Assembly (NCBI RefSeq): GCF_002413825.1
Contig: NZ_DHXT01000161.1
Coordinates: 19,042 to 28,153 of the forward strand
From: Rhodoferax sp. UBA5149
GTDB taxonomy: Bacteria; Pseudomonadota; Gammaproteobacteria; Burkholderiales; Burkholderiaceae_C
DNA length: 9,112 nt
Direction: 5' to 3'
Numbering within the stretch: position 1 is the stretch's first letter; each line of letters opens with the position of its first letter. The position numbers and the translations under genes were made by a program. The notes under the pieces are model-generated. The model was not told the DNA's origin. It was given only the letters and a program-made list of their open reading frames with translations, and did no database searches. This document shows positions 6,321 through 9,112 of the stretch, piece by piece.

Positions 6321-9112
6321 TTACCCGGCGGGGCTTTCATCCGCGCCCCAGCAGCGGCGCAACCATTGCGCCAAATCATCCATGTAGCAATACACCACGG
6401 GCACCACGACCAAAGTCAGCAAGGAAGAGGTGATCACGCCGCCAATCACCGCCTGGCCCATGGGCGCGCGCTGCTCCGAGCCCTCGGTCAGCGCCAAGGC
6501 CAGCGGCATCATGCCGAAAATCATGGCCAGCGTGGTCATCAGAATCGGGCGCAGCCGTACTTTGGCCGCCATCAGCAGCGCCGCACCGCGCTCCATGCCG
6601 TCGACGTGGCGGCCGTCCGCGTCGATTCCGGGTTTGCGCGCGCGGATGGCAAAGTCCACCAGCAAGATGGCATTCTTGGTGACCAGACCCATCAACATCA
6701 CGACCCCGATGATCGAAAACATCGACAGCGTCGAGCGGAACATCAGCAGCGCCAGCACCACGCCGATGAGGGTCAGCGGCAGCGCCGTCATGAGGGCCAG
6801 CGGCTGGAAAAAGCTCTTGAACTGGCTGGCCAGAATCATGTAGATGAAGACGATGGCCAACACCAGCGCCGAGATCGCATAACCGAAGGATTCCGCCATG
6901 TTTTTGGTGGAACCGCCAAACTGGTAGCTGTAGCCGGGCGGGAAACTGATGCTCTCCAGCGCGGTCTTGACGTCGTTGGAGACTTCACCGGCGGAGCGGT
7001 TGTAGACGTTGGCGTTGATGGCCACTTCGCGCGTCATGTCGCGCCGGTTGATCTGATTCGGGCCGGTCGAGTCCTGCACCGTGGCCACCTGGTTCAGCCG
7101 CACGATGCGGGTGCTGCCGTCCGCATTGCTGCCCATCGCGAACGGCAGGCGCTGCAGGTCATCGGGGCTGTTGCGCGCTTCGGGCGCCAGGCGCACGTTG
7201 ACGTCGTAGGTTTGATCATCCGGCGCGCGCCAGCTGCCCACCGTCTGGCCCGCCACCAGGGTCCGCAGGGCACTGCCGATCTGCCCGATGCTCAGACCCA
7301 GGTCGGACGCCGCGTCGCGCTTGACCGCCACGTCCAGCGTCGGCTTGTTGGGTTTGACGCTGGAGTCAAGGTCCACCAGACCGGGGATCGGACGGACTTT
7401 TTCCATCACCAACCGGCTGATGCGTTCGAGCTCGTTCAGATCCGGCCCCTGCAGCGAAAACTCGACCTGCTTTTGGCCGCCCACCGCGTCGAGCAGGCCG
7501 ACGTGCGTGACGGTGATGCCGGGCACCTGTTTCAGGCGTTCGCGCAGCACGTCCGACAGCTCGTCCACGTTGCGCTTGCGGTCCTTGCGGTCCACCAGAC
7601 GCACATAAATGTTGGCGTAGCTCTTGCCCACCGCGTTGCCGGTGTTGATGGTCGCCAGCGTGTAGCGGACCTCGGGAAAGCCGCGCAAAATGTCATCCAC
7701 CTGGCGCGCCTTGGCCTCGGTGACTTCAAGGGACGAACCCATGGGTGTGTAGAAATTGAGCGAGGTCTCGGAGAAGTCGGCCTTGGGCACGAACTCGGTG
7801 CCCAGCAGCGGCACCATGAAGAGGCTGGTGACGAAGATGGCCAGTGCCATCGCCAGGGTTTTGAGCTTGTGCACCAGGGCCCAGCGCAGGATGCCCTGGT
7901 AAGCGTCGATCAGCAGTTCGGTGGCATGGTCGAACCAGCCGGTGACGCGGCCGATGGTCTTGTCGTACAGCGTGACAGGCGGGCGTTTGCTGCCGTCGGG
8001 GTTGCGGCCATGATCGCGGTGGGCCTCGATGCTGGGGTCGTGCCAGATCGAGGACATCATCGGGTCCAGCGTGAAGCTGACGAACATCGAGATCATCACG
8101 GCGGCCACGATGGTGATGCCGAACTCGTGGAAAAACTTGCCGATGATGCCGCCCATGAAGCCGATCGGCATGAACACAGCCACGATGGACAGGGTGGTGG
8201 CCAGCACTGCCAGGCCAATTTCCTGCGTGCCGTCGAGCGAGGCCTGAAACGGCTTCTTGCCCATCTGCACGTGGCGCACGATGTTTTCACGCACCACGAT
8301 GGCGTCGTCAATCAGCAGGCCGACGCACAGGCTCAGGGCCATCAGCGTGATCATGTTGATGGTGAAGCCGAACATGTTCATGAACAGGAAAGTGCCAATC
8401 AGGGCAATCGGCAGCGTCAGGCCGGTAATGACGGTGGAACGCCATGAATTCAAAAACAAAAACACGATCAGGATGGTGAGCAGGGCGCCTTCGATCAGGG
8501 TGCTGCGCACGTTTGCCACCGCCACCCGGATCTGGCGTGAACCGTCGGTCACCGGCTCCAGCCGAATGCCGGTCGGCAGTTGCGCCTTCATCTCCGCGAC
8601 TGTTTTCAGCAGGCCGTCAATGACCTCAATGGTGTTTTCATCCTGCGATTTCTGGACGCTGAGCAAGAGCGTGCGCTGGCCGTTGTAGAGCGCCAGGCTG
8701 TCGGTTTCCTGCGCGCCGTCAGCCACGCGGGCGATCTGGTCCACGCGCACGGGCGCTCCGTTCTTGCGCGTCACGATGATCTTGCCAAAATCTTCCGGAC
8801 GCTGCATGCGGGCCGAGATCTGCACCACGCGCTCCTGCTGCAGGGAGCGAATCGCCCCCATCGGCAGATCCTGATTTTCATGGCTGACCGCCGAGACCAC
8901 CTGGTCGGGCGTGACGCCAAAGGCTTCCAGCGCCTGCGGGTTGAGGTAAATATTGATCTCGCGCATGGTGCCGCCCACCACCGTCACCGAGCCCACACCG
9001 CGCACGTTCTCCAGGCGCTTCCTCAAAACTTGGTCAGCCCAGTTGGTCAACTCGACGTCTGAGAGGGGTTTGTGCGCCGCGCCGGAAGTGGCAAGCGTGG
9101 GGGCAAGCTCCA
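6321..9112 (-). CDS. RND-family efflux transporter permease subunit (AcrB/HAE1 type), 5' end outside window
   Basis: This is the inner-membrane proton-driven pump of a tripartite efflux system. The visible part is 929 residues plus stop. The frame stays open to the edge, so the TTG at 9050 is internal and not the true start. From spacing to the E. coli AcrB proton-relay residues, about 140 N-terminal residues (TM1 and part of the porter domain) are missing. The proton-relay pair is present in GLLIDDAIVV (visible residues 268-269, codons at 8304-8309), and the matching Lys lies in GLVTKNAILL (visible residue 812, codon 6675-6677). Other marks are GVGSVTVVGG in the porter domain, FMGGIIGKFFHEFGIT, SQFKSFFQPLALMTALPLTL and GQAVIGGVITSSLLTLVVVP. 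The intact relay argues for a working pump. Motifs fit drug/hydrophobic efflux better than heavy-metal (CzcA) efflux, but the substrate is unknown. A periplasmic adaptor gene is expected upstream, and the TolC encoded at 3876-5213 is the natural outer-membrane partner. Confidence 0.93.
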   Translation of the reverse strand, partial: ELAPTLATSGAAHKPLSDVELTNWADQVLRKRLENVRGVGSVTVVGGTMREINIYLNPQALEAFGVTPDQVVSAVSHENQDLPMGAIRSLQQERVVQISARMQRPEDFGKIIVTRKNGAPVRVDQIARVADGAQETDSLALYNGQRTLLLSVQKSQDENTIEVIDGLLKTVAEMKAQLPTGIRLEPVTDGSRQIRVAVANVRSTLIEGALLTILIVFLFLNSWRSTVITGLTLPIALIGTFLFMNMFGFTINMITLMALSLCVGLLIDDAIVVRENIVRHVQMGKKPFQASLDGTQEIGLAVLATTLSIVAVFMPIGFMGGIIGKFFHEFGITIVAAVMISMFVSFTLDPMMSSIWHDPSIEAHRDHGRNPDGSKRPPVTLYDKTIGRVTGWFDHATELLIDAYQGILRWALVHKLKTLAMALAIFVTSLFMVPLLGTEFVPKADFSETSLNFYTPMGSSLEVTEAKARQVDDILRGFPEVRYTLATINTGNAVGKSYANIYVRLVDRKDRKRNVDELSDVLRERLKQVPGITVTHVGLLDAVGGQKQVEFSLQGPDLNELERISRLVMEKVRPIPGLVDLDSSVKPNKPTLDVAVKRDAASDLGLSIGQIGSALRTLVAGQTVGSWRAPDDQTYDVNVRLAPEARNSPDDLQRLPFAMGSNADGSTRIVRLNQVATVQDSTGPNQINRRDMTREVAINANVYNRSAGEVSNDVKTALESISFPPGYSYQFGGSTKNMAESFGYAISALVLAIVFIYMILASQFKSFFQPLALMTALPLTLIGVVLALLMFRSTLSMFSIIGVVMLMGLVTKNAILLVDFAIRARKPGIDADGRHVDGMERGAALLMAAKVRLRPILMTTLAMIFGMMPLALALTEGSEQRAPMGQAVIGGVITSSLLTLVVVPVVYCYMDDLAQWLRRCWGADESPAG
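9087..9103 (+). repeat. Possible fragment of the intergenic repeat inside the RND gene
   Basis: AGTGGCAAGCGTGGGGG matches 1537-1553 (AGTGACAAGCGTGGGGG) at 16 of 17 positions, including a 12-nt exact core. Here it lies in coding sequence on the opposite strand (peptide around APTLAT). A chance match in GC-rich DNA is possible, and the window ends before the rest of the element could be seen. Confidence 0.3.

Noticed and set aside
6366..8447. A 693-codon open frame on the + strand, antisense to the RND gene.
   Set aside because: The predicted protein is dominated by His, Gln, Arg, Asp and Val with no recognisable domain. It is the expected shadow of a high-GC gene on the opposite strand, whose product has full RND motifs.
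9048..9050. TTG at 9050 as the start of the RND protein.
   Set aside because: The frame remains open with plausible coding sequence to the window edge, and about 140 family residues would be missing; it is an internal Leu codon.

Overview
The window is GC-rich, densely packed chromosomal DNA from a Gram-negative bacterium. It most likely comes from a betaproteobacterium of the Comamonadaceae (Rhodoferax/Polaromonas type). That placement rests on the protein flavour, the gene order and the dispersed repeats, and it is inference, since no rRNA or tRNA is present. The core content is ordinary envelope biology. I did not find a convincing undescribed multi-gene system. The most interesting material is small repeats lodged in and next to the LPS genes, plus a methyltransferase with an unusual active-site region.

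Left half, + strand (96-3908): an LPS-precursor and inner-core block. It holds a phosphomannomutase/phosphoglucomutase (sugar-1-phosphate supply), then after an 82-nt gap filled by a dispersed repeat, waaC (heptosyltransferase I, TTG start), then waaA (Kdo transferase) joined to waaC by an ATGA stop/start overlap. WaaA places Kdo on lipid A and WaaC adds the first heptose to that Kdo, so these two act one after the other at the cytoplasmic face of the inner membrane.

Right half, - strand (9112-3876), in transcription order: an AcrB-type RND efflux pump subunit cut by the window edge, a protein-L-isoaspartate methyltransferase-like protein, a single-domain rhodanese, and a TolC-family outer-membrane channel. 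Spacing is short (41, 4 and 66 nt), so one transcript is plausible. The pump and TolC could form a tripartite efflux system with a periplasmic adaptor, which would be expected upstream, beyond 9112. The tolC and waaA genes converge and overlap by 33 nt at their 3' ends.

Repeats: related copies of a short element are read through in the same reading frame inside both waaC and waaA. A second, unrelated element fills the gap upstream of waaC and supplies its initiation region. A short match to the end of that element lies inside the RND gene at the window edge. No tRNA, rRNA, CRISPR array, IS element or convincing rho-independent terminator was seen, and no stretch over 300 nt lacks a gene.
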